Assembly: GCA_048500275.1 (NCBI GenBank)
Contig: JASNYI010000001.1
Coordinates: forward strand, 992,001 to 1,056,000
DNA: 64,000 nucleotides
Reading direction: 5' to 3'
From: UBA5066 sp048500275
GTDB lineage: Bacteria; Acidobacteriota; Thermoanaerobaculia; UBA5066
The notes under the pieces: generated by a model
Told to the model about the DNA's origin: nothing
Databases searched by the model: none
Seen by the model: only the letters and a program-made list of their open reading frames with translations
Part shown: positions 16,451-25,676 of the stretch, piece after piece
How the letters are laid out: each line of letters starts with the position of its first letter
Position numbering within the stretch: position 1 is the first letter of the stretch
Made by a program: the position numbers and the translations under genes

Positions 16451-17878
16451 TCAGGCCACCTGCCCCACGGGCGTCGCGGAGGCGACGACCGGCGCCGGCG
16501 CCGTGACCCGTTCCGACGCCTCCGCCTTCGAGCCGTCGACCAGCCCGAAGACGGCCCCGGCGAAGAGGCCGAGAAGGAGGTAGACGAACGGGTCCCCGAA
16601 AATCTGCGAGGCGGTCAGGAAGACGAGGCCGTTGGCGACGACGAGAGAGAGAAGCCCGAAACCGAGCTTCGCCTCGTCGATCTGCCTCCGCGCAAGGTCG
16701 CCCAGGCCGCGACGAAGGGCCGCGAAGAGCCGCGCCGCGACCCAGAGCAGGGAGAGGAGACCGGGCAATCCCAGTTCCGCGGCGACCCTTGCGAGACCGG
16801 CCTCGGCCAGGTTCCCGATCTTCGTGTCGGCGCCGAAGTACTGGCTCCCCTGCGCGATGCTCCCCGCGCCGAGCCCTACAAGGCCGTAGGTTTCGAAGAC
16901 CCGCTGGGTCGAGGCGAACGCGACCGTCATCCGCGTCCCGGCGTCCGTGCCGAATGTCGTCACCCGCTGCTTGAGGTAGGCCGTGTCGGCGCTCGATCCA
17001 CCCAGCTGGCCCGATTCGCTCACGAGCTGATACGCGAGGAAGACCCCCGCGAGCCCGAGGCCGAGCCCGAGCCGCCAGACCTTCACCCTCCGCCGGACGA
17101 GAAGGAAGGCAAAAACGACGAGGAAGAAGACCACCTCGCCTATGGCCTTGCGGCGGCCGGTGAAGATGACGGCGACGAGCAGAAGCGCGGTGCCGGCCGA
17201 GGCGAGGGACAGCGACACGCGGGTGCGGCCGCGGGACTCGCCGATGGAAATCAGCACCAGGAGGACGCAGGCGGCCGTCGCGGCGTGCCAGGAGGCCACC
17301 TCCGCCGTCCGCAGGAGGCCCGAGGCGAGCACGACGCCGATACCCTCTCCGTAGACCATCATCCCTTCCCCGATAGGGGAGAGGACCTTCGTGCCCGGCC
17401 AGGCGCGCGCCAGGAGCACCGAGGCACCTGCCCCGAGCCCGAAGACGGCGTAGGTCCGGAGGAGCTTCTCCGTCGCGCTCGGGCGCAAGCCGAGAAGGTA
17501 CCCCGTGGCCGCGGCGGCGATCGGCGCGACGTAGCTGAAGAAGCCGATGCCCGCCAGGACGGGGCTCTCCCAGCGGAGGAGGCTGTTCCCCGACTGGACG
17601 GCCACGATCAGCCCGAACAGGAGAATCGGCGCCCGGATCTTCGCCAGCGCCCGCGAACGCCCGACGCGCCGGAACCGGTTCCCGAAGAGGAGGCCGGCGA
17701 AGCAGAACGAGAAGACGGCGAGCGCCGCGAGGACCATGTAGAACGCGTTGCCGGGGATCAGCTTCCGGACGGGGTCCTGCAGGAAGCCCGTGGCGACGAC
17801 GAGGTTCAGGCCAGCGATCGGGTTCGACAGGCAGAAGAAGACGACGACGAGGAAAGCCAGCGCGGCGAGCAGCTCCAT
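16451..17878 (-). CDS. O-antigen polymerase/ligase-like membrane protein
   Basis: From ATG 17878 (overlapping the stop of the GT2 gene, TGATG) the protein has 475 residues and is mainly hydrophobic, with roughly a dozen membrane segments and a periplasmic loop around residues 300-370 (contains GLVGLGAGSIAQGSQYFG and AAELGLPGLLSLL). The last part matches the Wzy_C pattern GxGxGS...ELGxPG. It lacks the HNEYLQ motif seen in the protein at the left edge, so polymerase rather than ligase is my guess. Its job would be to polymerise lipid-linked repeat units in the periplasm. Confidence 0.7.
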   Translation of the reverse strand: MELLAALAFLVVVFFCLSNPIAGLNLVVATGFLQDPVRKLIPGNAFYMVLAALAVFSFCFAGLLFGNRFRRVGRSRALAKIRAPILLFGLIVAVQSGNSLLRWESPVLAGIGFFSYVAPIAAAATGYLLGLRPSATEKLLRTYAVFGLGAGASVLLARAWPGTKVLSPIGEGMMVYGEGIGVVLASGLLRTAEVASWHAATAACVLLVLISIGESRGRTRVSLSLASAGTALLLVAVIFTGRRKAIGEVVFFLVVFAFLLVRRRVKVWRLGLGLGLAGVFLAYQLVSESGQLGGSSADTAYLKQRVTTFGTDAGTRMTVAFASTQRVFETYGLVGLGAGSIAQGSQYFGADTKIGNLAEAGLARVAAELGLPGLLSLLWVAARLFAALRRGLGDLARRQIDEAKLGFGLLSLVVANGLVFLTASQIFGDPFVYLLLGLFAGAVFGLVDGSKAEASERVTAPAPVVASATPVGQVA

Positions 17879-18828
17879 CAGGCGGCTCCCCTCGCGCGGA
17901 CGTCGAGGGGCCTCACGTCGTCGTAGGCCTCGAGCGGCCGGACGTACCTTCCGGGCCGGGCGGCGAGGAGGGCCGCGCGCAGGAACGCCACGGCTTCCCG
18001 AAGCAGGATCGAGAGCACCAGCCACGGGCGGCGGGCGGTGTTCCGGTTGAACGGCGCCCTCGCGACCCTTCTTGCTGCGTGCCTGACTGCCCCGCCGAGG
18101 CCGAGACACCGGAAACCGAAGTAGTAGTCGCCCACGGCGGAACCGATAGCCGCCCAGGAGTCTTTGTGTCCGTGCGCCCGCGTGCCGCCCCCCGCGAGGA
18201 GGTGCCTGAGGCTCGCCCCGGGGACGAAGCGCGTCCTGCGCCCCGTCCTTGCGAGGAGCCGATAGCCGACCTCGGCGTCGCAACGATGGGCGCCGCCTTC
18301 GAACACCTCGTCCATTCCGCCCACGGCAAGGAACGTCTCCCGCCTTACGCCGAAGTTCCCCGCCATCACGGGCACGATCTCCGCCGGTCCGGAGTAGGAG
18401 AAGTCGAAACCCATCTCCCGGTCCCTGACCGAGCCCGCTGGCGCGTCGTCCCACGGCTGGAGGATCTGGCCGCACGTCGAGAGCGCCCCCCCCTCCTCCG
18501 AAAGCGCCGCCCTGTGCTCCTCGAGGAGGCCGGTCCCCGGCACGACGTCGTCGTCGAGAAAGAGGACGAGGTCGCCCCGGGCGAGGAGGGCGCCGACGTT
18601 CATGGCCTCGGAGATGCCCGGCCTCTCCTTCCTCACCCAGCGGACCCGCCCGTCCCGGGCCAGTGTCTCGAGGGCGGCCGTCGTGCCGGGCTCGTGCTCG
18701 GGAGTCTGGTCCACGACGACGACCTCGTCCCTCTCGCCGAGGAGCGCCCGCACGTACCGGAGAGTGTCCACGAGGACCCCTTCCCTCATGTACGTGGGAA
18801 TCACGATCGAAACGGCGGCCTGCCTCAT
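17878..18828 (-). CDS. glycosyltransferase family 2
   Basis: A 316-residue GT2 beginning VSIVIPTYMREGVLVDTLR, with VVVDQTPE, a donor loop ISEAMNVGALLARGD and the DxD motif LFLDDDVVPG (about residue 96). The acceptor side contains GNFGVRRETFLAVGGMDEVF, found in rhamnosyl- and related GT2 enzymes, and a C-terminal GHKDSWAAIGSAVGDYYF stretch. ATG 18828 overlaps the stop of the next gene (ATGA). Donor sugar is unknown. Confidence 0.88.
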   Translation of the reverse strand: MRQAAVSIVIPTYMREGVLVDTLRYVRALLGERDEVVVVDQTPEHEPGTTAALETLARDGRVRWVRKERPGISEAMNVGALLARGDLVLFLDDDVVPGTGLLEEHRAALSEEGGALSTCGQILQPWDDAPAGSVRDREMGFDFSYSGPAEIVPVMAGNFGVRRETFLAVGGMDEVFEGGAHRCDAEVGYRLLARTGRRTRFVPGASLRHLLAGGGTRAHGHKDSWAAIGSAVGDYYFGFRCLGLGGAVRHAARRVARAPFNRNTARRPWLVLSILLREAVAFLRAALLAARPGRYVRPLEAYDDVRPLDVRARGAA

Positions 18829-20078
18829 GCGTCGGACCCGGAGTATCGCCTCACCGGCCTGCCGCGGCGGCCCGCGGCGACGGCGCCACGAACCGCCTCG
18901 ACGAGGAGCCGGGCGGAGCTTCGCGCGTCGTTCGCGGAGGCGGCCCGGCCGGAAGCCTCCCCGAGCGCCGCCCGTCGCGCCTCGTCGCGTTCGAGGCCGA
19001 GCAGCTCCGCCCCGAGGCGCTCGACGTCCCCGCAAGGGAAGACGACCGCGTTCTCGCCGGGTCGGGCCGTGTCCCCGGCGCCGATGCACCCGATCGCGTC
19101 GCTCAGGACGACGGGGAGGGAAAAGAAGAGGGCCTCGGTCACGACGAGAGGGTGAGCGTCGCGATCGGAGGTGAGGACGAGGGCGTCGGCGGCGGCGTAG
19201 TACGCGCCGATCTCCGCCTGGTTCACGAAGCCCGCGAGCGTGACTCCGGGCTCCTCCACGCCGCTCAGATAGCTCTCCAGCCCGGCACGCTCGGGCCCGT
19301 CCCCGACGACGAGCCCCCGCACGGCGCCGCCGGCGCGCCGTGCGGCGACGACGGCCTTCGCGAAGTCGAGCGGGCGCTTCCACGGGGTGAGATTCCCGCA
19401 GAAAAGCGCGACGAGGTCGCCTTCGGGGATCCGGAACCGCTCCCGGAGCGACCGCCGCAGCGTCTCCCGCGCCGCGACGTCGGCCGCGAGCCGCGAGCCG
19501 TCCACCGGAAGGGTCCACGGGTAGAGCCTCTCGGGGGGGAGGCCGAACCGGAGGTGATACTCGCGGTTGCTCTCGCCCACGGTGAGCGCCCCGTCCAGCT
19601 TCCCGTAGAACGTGCCGACGACCGCCCGCTTGAGCAGGCCCTTCCACGCGGAAATCCTCCTCCCCGCGTGGGAGTCCGAGCTCAGGAGGGCCACGGACCC
19701 GTTCTTCCTGGCCCAGGAGACAGCTCGCCACATCGTCCGGCATCCGTAGCCGTGAACGAGGACCACGTCCGGACGGAACGCGGCGAGGCGTGTTCCGACC
19801 TCGGGGTTGTCGACTTCGAGGAACGAGATCGACCGAGGGCGACGGGCTATGGGAAGGAACTCGTGGGCGTAGCCGTCGAGGAGGGGGACGTCCCACTCAA
19901 CCTCCCGGCCGAACGCCGGGTCGAAGTACGACCGTACGCCCCAGTCGCAGCAGAAGAAGACGCGCAGGTCGACGGCGCCCGTCGCCTCCAGCTCCCGGTA
20001 GAGCGGCGCGAAGTGCTGGATCGGGTGGGTGACGACGATCGCGAGGCGGGGCGCGGTGTCAGGGGAGCAGGGATTCAC
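18825..20078 (-). CDS. glycosyltransferase family 4
   Basis: Starting at GTG 20078 (GTGA overlap with the upstream membrane protein), this is a 417-residue GT-B protein. Its acceptor half begins RLAIVVTHPIQHFAPLYREL, a signature of a well-spread GT4 subgroup in which the loop THPIQHxxPLYR replaces the usual glycine loop. The donor half has VALFCGNLTPWKRPLDFA and RDAHPLVVTEALFFSLPVV (D/E-x7-E). It is cytosolic and would add a sugar to the lipid-linked glycan. Confidence 0.88.
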   Translation of the reverse strand: MNPCSPDTAPRLAIVVTHPIQHFAPLYRELEATGAVDLRVFFCCDWGVRSYFDPAFGREVEWDVPLLDGYAHEFLPIARRPRSISFLEVDNPEVGTRLAAFRPDVVLVHGYGCRTMWRAVSWARKNGSVALLSSDSHAGRRISAWKGLLKRAVVGTFYGKLDGALTVGESNREYHLRFGLPPERLYPWTLPVDGSRLAADVAARETLRRSLRERFRIPEGDLVALFCGNLTPWKRPLDFAKAVVAARRAGGAVRGLVVGDGPERAGLESYLSGVEEPGVTLAGFVNQAEIGAYYAAADALVLTSDRDAHPLVVTEALFFSLPVVLSDAIGCIGAGDTARPGENAVVFPCGDVERLGAELLGLERDEARRAALGEASGRAASANDARSSARLLVEAVRGAVAAGRRGRPVRRYSGSDA

Positions 20079-21688
20079 AACGACCCTCGTGCCGGGTCGG
20101 CGAGCCGCAGAACGGTGAGGCGACGCGTCTCGTCGTGGGCGACCGAGAGGAACCCCATCGTCTGACGGTGAATGCCCGGCCCGTCGGCGGGAAGCTCGAG
20201 GTCGAGGTAGCGGTCGCCGTCGAGGACGCCGAGGCGCTGGAAGTGGACGAGGTACTGCTCGACGAACCAGCCAGGATCCTCGGGCGATGCCGCCCGGAAT
20301 GTCGAGAAGCTCGAGGTCGTCACGGGGACGAACCCTTCCGTCAGGACCCTCTCGTCCTCGACCGGGTCGAGCGGCAGAACGTCCGGAAGGAGCACCGTCG
20401 CGATGCCGTATCGGGGCGACGCGAGGCCGCGGGCGCTCCAGAAATCGCGGACCGAAGCCACCACCGCCTTCTCGATCTCGGCGCAGCGGGCCCGACGGTC
20501 GAGGTGGTAGCGAGCGGGCGCTACGAGGGCGATCGCCACGGCGACGAGGGCCGCGGGGGCGAGCCAATGCGCCCCTCGGCGCGCCGAGAGCGGCTCGAAC
20601 GCCAGGGCCAGGGCGAGGGAGAACGCGATCGTCCCCGGTACGGCGACCCGCCAGGAGACGTTCATTCCGGGAAGAAGCAGCGCGGGAAGGACGGAGACCA
20701 CGAGGACCCCCAGGGCGGCCGCTCCGGCGACGACGGCCCGTACGAGCGAGCGCTTCTCTGCCCGCCACGAGAGAAAGGCGAGCACCGGGACCGCGAGCGG
20801 AATCCACTTCCACGCGCGCCCGGCCCCCTCGAATCCGAGGTAGAAGGCGAGCGGCGAGAGGTAGACGTTCGACATCACGTTCGAGGCGACCTTCAGGCGC
20901 TCAACGGCGCCGGAGGGACCGAGCCGCGTCACGACCGACACGCGAGGGTCTGCGGCGGGATACGCGTCGCTCCACGCCGCCTTCACGAGAAGTACGGCCG
21001 CCACCGCGAGGACGAGAGGGAGGGCAGATCGTCCGAGCGCCTTTCCGGCCTCCCGGGCGCCCCCGCGCGCGGCGAGCCCGCCCTCCGCGACGGCGAGACC
21101 CACCGGGACGAGCAGCGAGACCTCGTAGCCGAGTCCCCCGGCGAGGACCATCGCTCCCCCGCCGAGCTTCGTTCGGCCCCGGCGCGCCTCGCGGAGCACG
21201 CGGTACCCCTGCACGCCGAGGAAGAGGCACAGCCCGGTCGCCCGCGTCACCGCCCAGGTCGCCAGCTCGTTCGTGCACGGGTGGACGAGGAACGGAACCG
21301 GGCTAAGGGCTGCCACCGGCTTCGAGAAGCCGAGATCGGTGAATGCACGCCGGATCGCCTCGGCCGCGAGGGCCAGGTAGAGAGCCGCGAGCCACTGCGA
21401 CCCGCCCGACAGCGAGAAGCCGGGTGCCAGCCCCTCCACGAGTGCCATCTCGAGGACGAGCGGGAAACGGCCGGTCGTGAAGTCGTGGAAGGGGTCGACG
21501 AGAAGGCCGTAGTCATCGAGGAAGAGGAGTTTCCCAAGGAAATCCGGGAGCCGAACCAAAACCAGGATCGCGCCGTACGCGGCGACGCCGGGGACCCACG
21601 CCGCCGCGCCGCGGGCCAGACGGCCGAGGCGGCGGACGCGCTGACTCGACCCGTGGACGCGGAGGGACTCGGTCTGCGGTGCTTCCAT
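20075..21688 (-). CDS. multi-pass membrane protein, possible GT-C/GtrII-like transferase
   Basis: A 537-residue protein with about ten membrane segments in the first 400 residues and a soluble C-terminal domain of about 130 residues (ending LRLADPARGSL). Just after the first membrane segment is an acidic pair, FLDDYGLLVDPF, and later LSPVPFLVHPCTNELATW. An Asp-Asp pair in the first periplasmic loop is a common feature of GT-C enzymes that use polyprenyl-phosphate sugars, and the layout is reminiscent of GtrII glucosyltransferases. No family is certain. It is coupled to the GT4 gene downstream (GTGA) and lies 5 nt after a GT2 gene. Confidence 0.6.
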   Translation of the reverse strand: MEAPQTESLRVHGSSQRVRRLGRLARGAAAWVPGVAAYGAILVLVRLPDFLGKLLFLDDYGLLVDPFHDFTTGRFPLVLEMALVEGLAPGFSLSGGSQWLAALYLALAAEAIRRAFTDLGFSKPVAALSPVPFLVHPCTNELATWAVTRATGLCLFLGVQGYRVLREARRGRTKLGGGAMVLAGGLGYEVSLLVPVGLAVAEGGLAARGGAREAGKALGRSALPLVLAVAAVLLVKAAWSDAYPAADPRVSVVTRLGPSGAVERLKVASNVMSNVYLSPLAFYLGFEGAGRAWKWIPLAVPVLAFLSWRAEKRSLVRAVVAGAAALGVLVVSVLPALLLPGMNVSWRVAVPGTIAFSLALALAFEPLSARRGAHWLAPAALVAVAIALVAPARYHLDRRARCAEIEKAVVASVRDFWSARGLASPRYGIATVLLPDVLPLDPVEDERVLTEGFVPVTTSSFSTFRAASPEDPGWFVEQYLVHFQRLGVLDGDRYLDLELPADGPGIHRQTMGFLSVAHDETRRLTVLRLADPARGSL

Positions 21689-21693
21689 TCCGC

Positions 21694-22656
21694 CTACGCC
21701 GTCATCGTCTCGCCCTCGTCCCTGCAGAGCAGGGAGGCGAGGAGGAGCGCGGCCCAGGCTCGCGGCCGGGCCGGCTTCCGCCGGAGGCTCCGGCGAAGGT
21801 AGCCGATGGCCCGCCGGTCCCTGCGGTCGAGGAGGCACTTCCCGACGAAGTAGTCGCCGTCCCCCGTGGAGGCCCCGAGGGACACGCCCGGCGCCCCCGG
21901 CCTGATCCGTCGCGCTTCGTCGAGCAGGGCGGACTCGTCCCCCTCGCGGCGCCGGACGTCGGCGCAGGCGTAGGCGAGCCGGTCGAGCCTCGCCTGCTGG
22001 GCAACGTACCTCAGGCTGATACAGCCCCCCCCGAGACGGTAGGCGTAGAGGACCGACGGGACGAAGGCCACCCGGCCCATTTCGGTGAGGCGAAGCCAGA
22101 GGTCGACGTCCTGCGCCCAGTAGAAGGCCTCCCTGTATCCGCCAACCGCCTCGTAGTCCTTCCTCCGGTACATCGCGGAGCCGTGGCCGAGAGGTCCGGT
22201 CGAGGAGTGGTCCTTCCACTCGGTCGGGGCCGACATCCCCTCCGGCCGCCTCGACTCGGAGAGAACCTCCCCTGAAGGTCCGAGGATCCTGACCCAGCAT
22301 CCGGCGAGGGTGACGGACGCCTCCGCGTCGAGAAGCGCCGCCTGCCGCGCGAACCTCCCGGGCAACGAGATGTCGTCGCTGTCGTGCCGTGCGATGAGGT
22401 CGCCCCGCGCCTCCCGGCAACCTCTCTCAAGGGCCTTCGTCAGCCCCTGGTTCTCCTGCCGCACGACACGAACGCGGTCGTCCGCGGCCGCCATCTCCGC
22501 CAGGATGCGCCCCGAGCCGTCCGTCGAGCCGTCGTCCACGACGACGACCTCGAGCGCGACGTCCCGCTGACGGAGGACGCTCCGGAGCGACTCGGCGAGC
22601 CAGCGCTCGCCGTTGTAGACGGCCGTGACGACCGAGACGCGAGGGGTTTCGCTCAT
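21694..22656 (-). CDS. glycosyltransferase family 2
   Basis: The 320-residue protein (ATG 22656) opens VSVVTAVYNGERWLAESLRSVL, followed by VVVDDGSTDGS and the DxD motif IARHDSDDISLPGRF (about residue 94). The acceptor-side GHGSAMYRRKDYEAVGGYRE and WAQDVDLWLRL segments are typical of GT2 proteins of O-antigen and capsule clusters. The C-terminal tail is helical and arginine-rich. It lies 8 nt after the deacetylase gene. In-frame open codons upstream of the ATG are antisense-like and not part of the gene. Confidence 0.9.
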   Translation of the reverse strand: MSETPRVSVVTAVYNGERWLAESLRSVLRQRDVALEVVVVDDGSTDGSGRILAEMAAADDRVRVVRQENQGLTKALERGCREARGDLIARHDSDDISLPGRFARQAALLDAEASVTLAGCWVRILGPSGEVLSESRRPEGMSAPTEWKDHSSTGPLGHGSAMYRRKDYEAVGGYREAFYWAQDVDLWLRLTEMGRVAFVPSVLYAYRLGGGCISLRYVAQQARLDRLAYACADVRRREGDESALLDEARRIRPGAPGVSLGASTGDGDYFVGKCLLDRRDRRAIGYLRRSLRRKPARPRAWAALLLASLLCRDEGETMTA

Positions 22657-22664
22657 TCCGTCCG

Positions 22665-23642
22665 TCAGTCCTTCGCTTCGGCCAGCAGCCTTCGGAACTC
22701 TGCCGCGGAATCGTGGAGCCGATGGACCGTGAGCCGCGGTACGCGGAGCAGCGACCCGGGCAAGGCGATTCGCCCGGGGTCCACCGTCGCCACGAAACGA
22801 TAGCCCTCCCCGCGGCACGTCTCCTCGTCGCCGAAGAGATAGGAGTTGAACGGGTAGGAGTAGGCGTCGACGGCTCCCCCCGTCTCCCCGGAGATCTGCC
22901 GGCGCGATTCCGAGATCTCCCGGCGGAACTCCTCGGCCGAAAGGAGGTGGCGCATGCGGTGGGTCCACCCGTGCGACCCGATCGCGTGCCCTTCGAGGAG
23001 TGCCTGCCTCACCTCGCCCCAGCTCGGGTAGAGCGCACGCGCCTCCTCTTCGCTCCCGTCCGGCTCGTGGCGCTCGAGAAGAGCGTCGCAGGAGGAGGCC
23101 GGGACGCGGCAGCGCACCGTCCGGGCGAGGTCATCCGACCGCAACCGCTCACCGGCAATCTCCGAGACTTCCTCGAGGAGCGTCGTCCGGGCCGTAGTGT
23201 CCGCGAGCGTCCGGCAGAGCGCGTGCTCCCAGAGGAGCCGTGGCCTGCCGGGGATCGACGAGACGACGAAGAAGACCGCGGGCACCTTCTCCTCGCGAAG
23301 TATCGAAAGCGCCGTGGTGAAGTTGTCGCGGAAGCCGTCGTCGAAGGTGACGAGCACGCTCGGGCGGTCGGGCAGGCGCCCCTCGAGCACCTCCTCGAGG
23401 CCCACGAAAACGAAGCCCTCGGACCGAAGGAGCCGGAGGTGCCGCTGGAAGACCGACGGAGGTGTCACCGGAACCCCCCCCTTCTCGAGGTACGGGCGGT
23501 CCTCTCTCTCCGTGATCCGGTGGTAGAGCAGGCAGGTCACCCGGCCGGCCGGTGGCGCAAGGCCGCGCCCCGGCCACCCGTAAAGCGCGAGGACCTCGGC
23601 TCTCCGGAGCGCCCTTCCCAGGAGTCGGCTAGCTCTCGACAT
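22665..23642 (-). CDS. polysaccharide deacetylase
   Basis: A 325-residue CE4 protein (from ATG 23642). It shows the classical motifs: VTCLLYHRI (about residue 40), VTFDDGFRDNF (about 100) for catalysis and metal, and AIGSHGWTHRM (about 225) for the second His pair, followed by YSYPFN, a variant of the RxPY arginine motif. It removes N-acetyl groups from amino-sugar residues. Alternative in-frame ATGs exist at 23681 and 23717, but the latter would overlap the divergent methyltransferase gene. GGGAG at 11 nt before 23642 supports the chosen start. First gene of a 15-gene minus-strand run. Confidence 0.87.
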   Translation of the reverse strand: MSRASRLLGRALRRAEVLALYGWPGRGLAPPAGRVTCLLYHRITEREDRPYLEKGGVPVTPPSVFQRHLRLLRSEGFVFVGLEEVLEGRLPDRPSVLVTFDDGFRDNFTTALSILREEKVPAVFFVVSSIPGRPRLLWEHALCRTLADTTARTTLLEEVSEIAGERLRSDDLARTVRCRVPASSCDALLERHEPDGSEEEARALYPSWGEVRQALLEGHAIGSHGWTHRMRHLLSAEEFRREISESRRQISGETGGAVDAYSYPFNSYLFGDEETCRGEGYRFVATVDPGRIALPGSLLRVPRLTVHRLHDSAAEFRRLLAEAKD

Positions 23643-23709
23643 CGCCTGACGGACTCCCGGGGCGGCGACGGCTGCTAGCATTCGGAGGGGGGCTGAGCGG
23701 GATCGACCC
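23643..23709. promoter_or_regulatory. divergent intergenic region, expected promoters
   Basis: These 67 nt separate the start of the long minus-strand operon from a plus-strand methyltransferase. Both must be transcribed from here or from within each other. The only clear signal is a GGAGG-rich ribosome site for the methyltransferase at about 23685-23690, rather far (about 20 nt) from its ATG. No convincing -35/-10 pair is visible. Confidence 0.3.
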
Positions 23710-24675
23710 ATGACCACGAACGATCACTTCGTGCTGCGTCAGAGCTGTCCTGCCTGCGGCTGTCGGTCGAGCCGCGAGCTCTACTCGGCGGCCTTCACGG
23801 CTCCCCCCTTGAGCACCTACCTCGAGAGCTTCTACGCCCGCCAGGGAGGCGTCGACCTCGAGTATCTCAAAGGGGCGCGCTTCGTTCTCGACCGGTGTGC
23901 CGACTGCGACCTCGTCTACCAGCGAATGGCCCCGGACGACTTCCTGACGGCGAAGCTCTACGAGGAGTGGATAGATCCGGGACTGGCGCTGCGCGAGAGG
24001 CTCGAGACCCGGACGGCGGAGCACTACGTTCAGCTCTCGAGGGAGATCGAGCGGTTCCTGTGGCATTTCGGGACGGAGCCCTCGAAGCTCGCGGTGCTGG
24101 ATTTCGGCATGGGCTGGGGAGAGTGGTGCCGAATGGCGGCGGCATACGGATGCGTCGCCTTCGGGGTCGAGCTTTCGCCGTCGCGCGCCGATCGCGCGCG
24201 CGGGTTCGGCGTGACGACCGTGGATCGAGCCGGCCTGTCGAAGCACGAGTTCCAGTTCATAAACGCCGAGCAGGTCTTCGAGCACCTCGCCGAGCCGCTC
24301 GAGGTCCTTCGCGACCTCAGCGGATCGCTCGCGCCGGGCGGGCTGGTCCGGATCAGCGTACCCAACGGCTGGGACATCGGGCGAAGGCTCTCGATCATGG
24401 ACTGGACCGCCCCGAAGGGCTCGCGGGACTCCCTGAACCCCGTCGCGCCGCTCGAGCACTTGAACTGCTTCTCGGAGAAGGCCCTCGTCCGCATGGCAAG
24501 GGAGGCCCGTCTCGAACCGACGCGGGTCCGCACTCGGCCGCTCGCCGGCAGGCCGGTCCCAGACCTCACCCTGCGCGAGCTGCTCACGCCGCTCTACCGG
24601 AGGCTGTTCCCCTCGGGCCGGACTCCTCCGGGCGGCTCCACGACCCTGTACTTCCGCAGGGCGGAAGGCGGCTAG
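23710..24675 (+). CDS. SAM-dependent methyltransferase with N-terminal zinc-ribbon motif
   Basis: The 321-residue protein starts with two CxxC pairs (SCPACGC about residue 13, and DRCADCDLVY about 62) that should bind zinc. A class I methyltransferase core follows: VLDFGMGWGEWCRMAAAYG (motif I, about residue 130), FGVELSPSRADRA and a post-I region FINAEQVFEHLAEPLEVL. Zinc-ribbon plus Met core is seen in sugar C-methyltransferase-like proteins and in many uncharacterised methyltransferases of O-antigen clusters. It is one of only two plus-strand genes inside the minus-strand runs. The other (51382-52185) has the same layout but is broken. Confidence 0.85.
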   Translation: MTTNDHFVLRQSCPACGCRSSRELYSAAFTAPPLSTYLESFYARQGGVDLEYLKGARFVLDRCADCDLVYQRMAPDDFLTAKLYEEWIDPGLALRERLETRTAEHYVQLSREIERFLWHFGTEPSKLAVLDFGMGWGEWCRMAAAYGCVAFGVELSPSRADRARGFGVTTVDRAGLSKHEFQFINAEQVFEHLAEPLEVLRDLSGSLAPGGLVRISVPNGWDIGRRLSIMDWTAPKGSRDSLNPVAPLEHLNCFSEKALVRMAREARLEPTRVRTRPLAGRPVPDLTLRELLTPLYRRLFPSGRTPPGGSTTLYFRRAEGG

Positions 24676-24712
24676 ACCGCTCGCACGCCAGGTCGCAGTC
24701 GATTCGGCCACC

Positions 24713-24735
24713 GCGGCGGCGAACGGATCCGCCGC
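24713..24735. terminator. GC-rich hairpin between convergent genes
   Basis: A perfect 7-bp stem (GCGGCGG/CCGCCGC) with a 9-nt loop lies between the 3' ends of the plus-strand methyltransferase and the minus-strand formyltransferase. Its central position suits a bidirectional terminator, but there is no T-run on either side. Confidence 0.35.
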
Positions 24736-24770
24736 CGAAGGAAGGGCTCCCCTCGGGATGGCCGGCCCCG

Positions 24771-25676
24771 TCAGATGATCCTCGCGCATCCCGTGTCCGG
24801 CAGGATCGCCGCCGCCCTCGCGGAGGCGACGAGCACGATTCGCTCGTCGTAGTTGCGTCGAAACGCGTGGTACTGGGAGACGAGCCCCTCCGACTCCAGG
24901 AGCTCGTTCGCGCGCACGCGAAGCGCGGGGGAGTACGAGTACCCGGTCCGCCTCAGGAAGAGCCGCCCCGGCTCCCACTGGCGGACCCGCGGCGCGACCC
25001 CTTCCTCGAGGTCTAGCAGCGAGGCGACGAGGAGGTCCTCGCCGAGGCGGAAGGTCTTCGCGTCAATGGTCTCGATGGTGTCGCCGACCTCGAGGCGGGG
25101 GCGTCCGGTCGCGACGATGTCGCCGCTGTCGACGCCGGCGTCTATGTGGTGAACGGTCACGCCGACGGCCTGGGGCTGCCGGTGGAGGATGCAGTGGAGG
25201 TTGCAGTTCCCTCCCCGGCTGTACGGGCTCAGGCCCGTGTGGACGTTCACGAAGCCATGGGTAATCCCGGAGGCGAGCGAGAGCATCGGCGCCCGAAGGA
25301 GGTTCGTCCCGTTGACGACGACCGCGTCCGGGGCCAGCCCCCGGACGAAGTCGACCGCTTCGGCGGAGTTCACGTCGGAAACCTCGAGGCGGGGCGGCCC
25401 GGACGGAAAGGAGGTCTCCGAGCCGTCGGGAGGGAAGAGCCCCCGGAACGCGGGAGCAGCTTCCGCCTCCCTGCGGGCACACTCGGCCCGCGCCTCCAGG
25501 TGGAGCAGCAGGCCATGGGGATCCATCCCGGCGGCGGCCAGGCGTCGGAGCCGCGCCCGGCGGCTCTCCGGAGGCTCGACCCGGATCACGCAGCCCACGA
25601 GGTCGAACTCGCCCGAAAGGCGCCGGGCGAGGTGGGCCTGCGTCGGCCCCGGGCAGGTCAGCGTGACGACCCTCAA
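24771..25676 (-). CDS. formyltransferase family protein
   Basis: From TTG 25676, which overlaps the stop of the GT14 gene as TTGA, the product is 301 residues. The catalytic triad of the formyltransferase fold is intact: Asn-x-His in FVNVHTGLSPYSRGG (about residue 144) and Asp in DAGVDSGDIVATG (about 182). The start LRVVTLTCPGPTQAHLAR fits the beginning of a Rossmann fold, which supports the TTG. Family members formylate amines on tRNA or sugars using N10-formyl-THF. Here a sugar amine is expected. It is the second such gene in the window and again is close to a deacetylase domain (the fusion protein at 26659-28755). Confidence 0.78.
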   Translation of the reverse strand: MRVVTLTCPGPTQAHLARRLSGEFDLVGCVIRVEPPESRRARLRRLAAAGMDPHGLLLHLEARAECARREAEAAPAFRGLFPPDGSETSFPSGPPRLEVSDVNSAEAVDFVRGLAPDAVVVNGTNLLRAPMLSLASGITHGFVNVHTGLSPYSRGGNCNLHCILHRQPQAVGVTVHHIDAGVDSGDIVATGRPRLEVGDTIETIDAKTFRLGEDLLVASLLDLEEGVAPRVRQWEPGRLFLRRTGYSYSPALRVRANELLESEGLVSQYHAFRRNYDERIVLVASARAAAILPDTGCARII

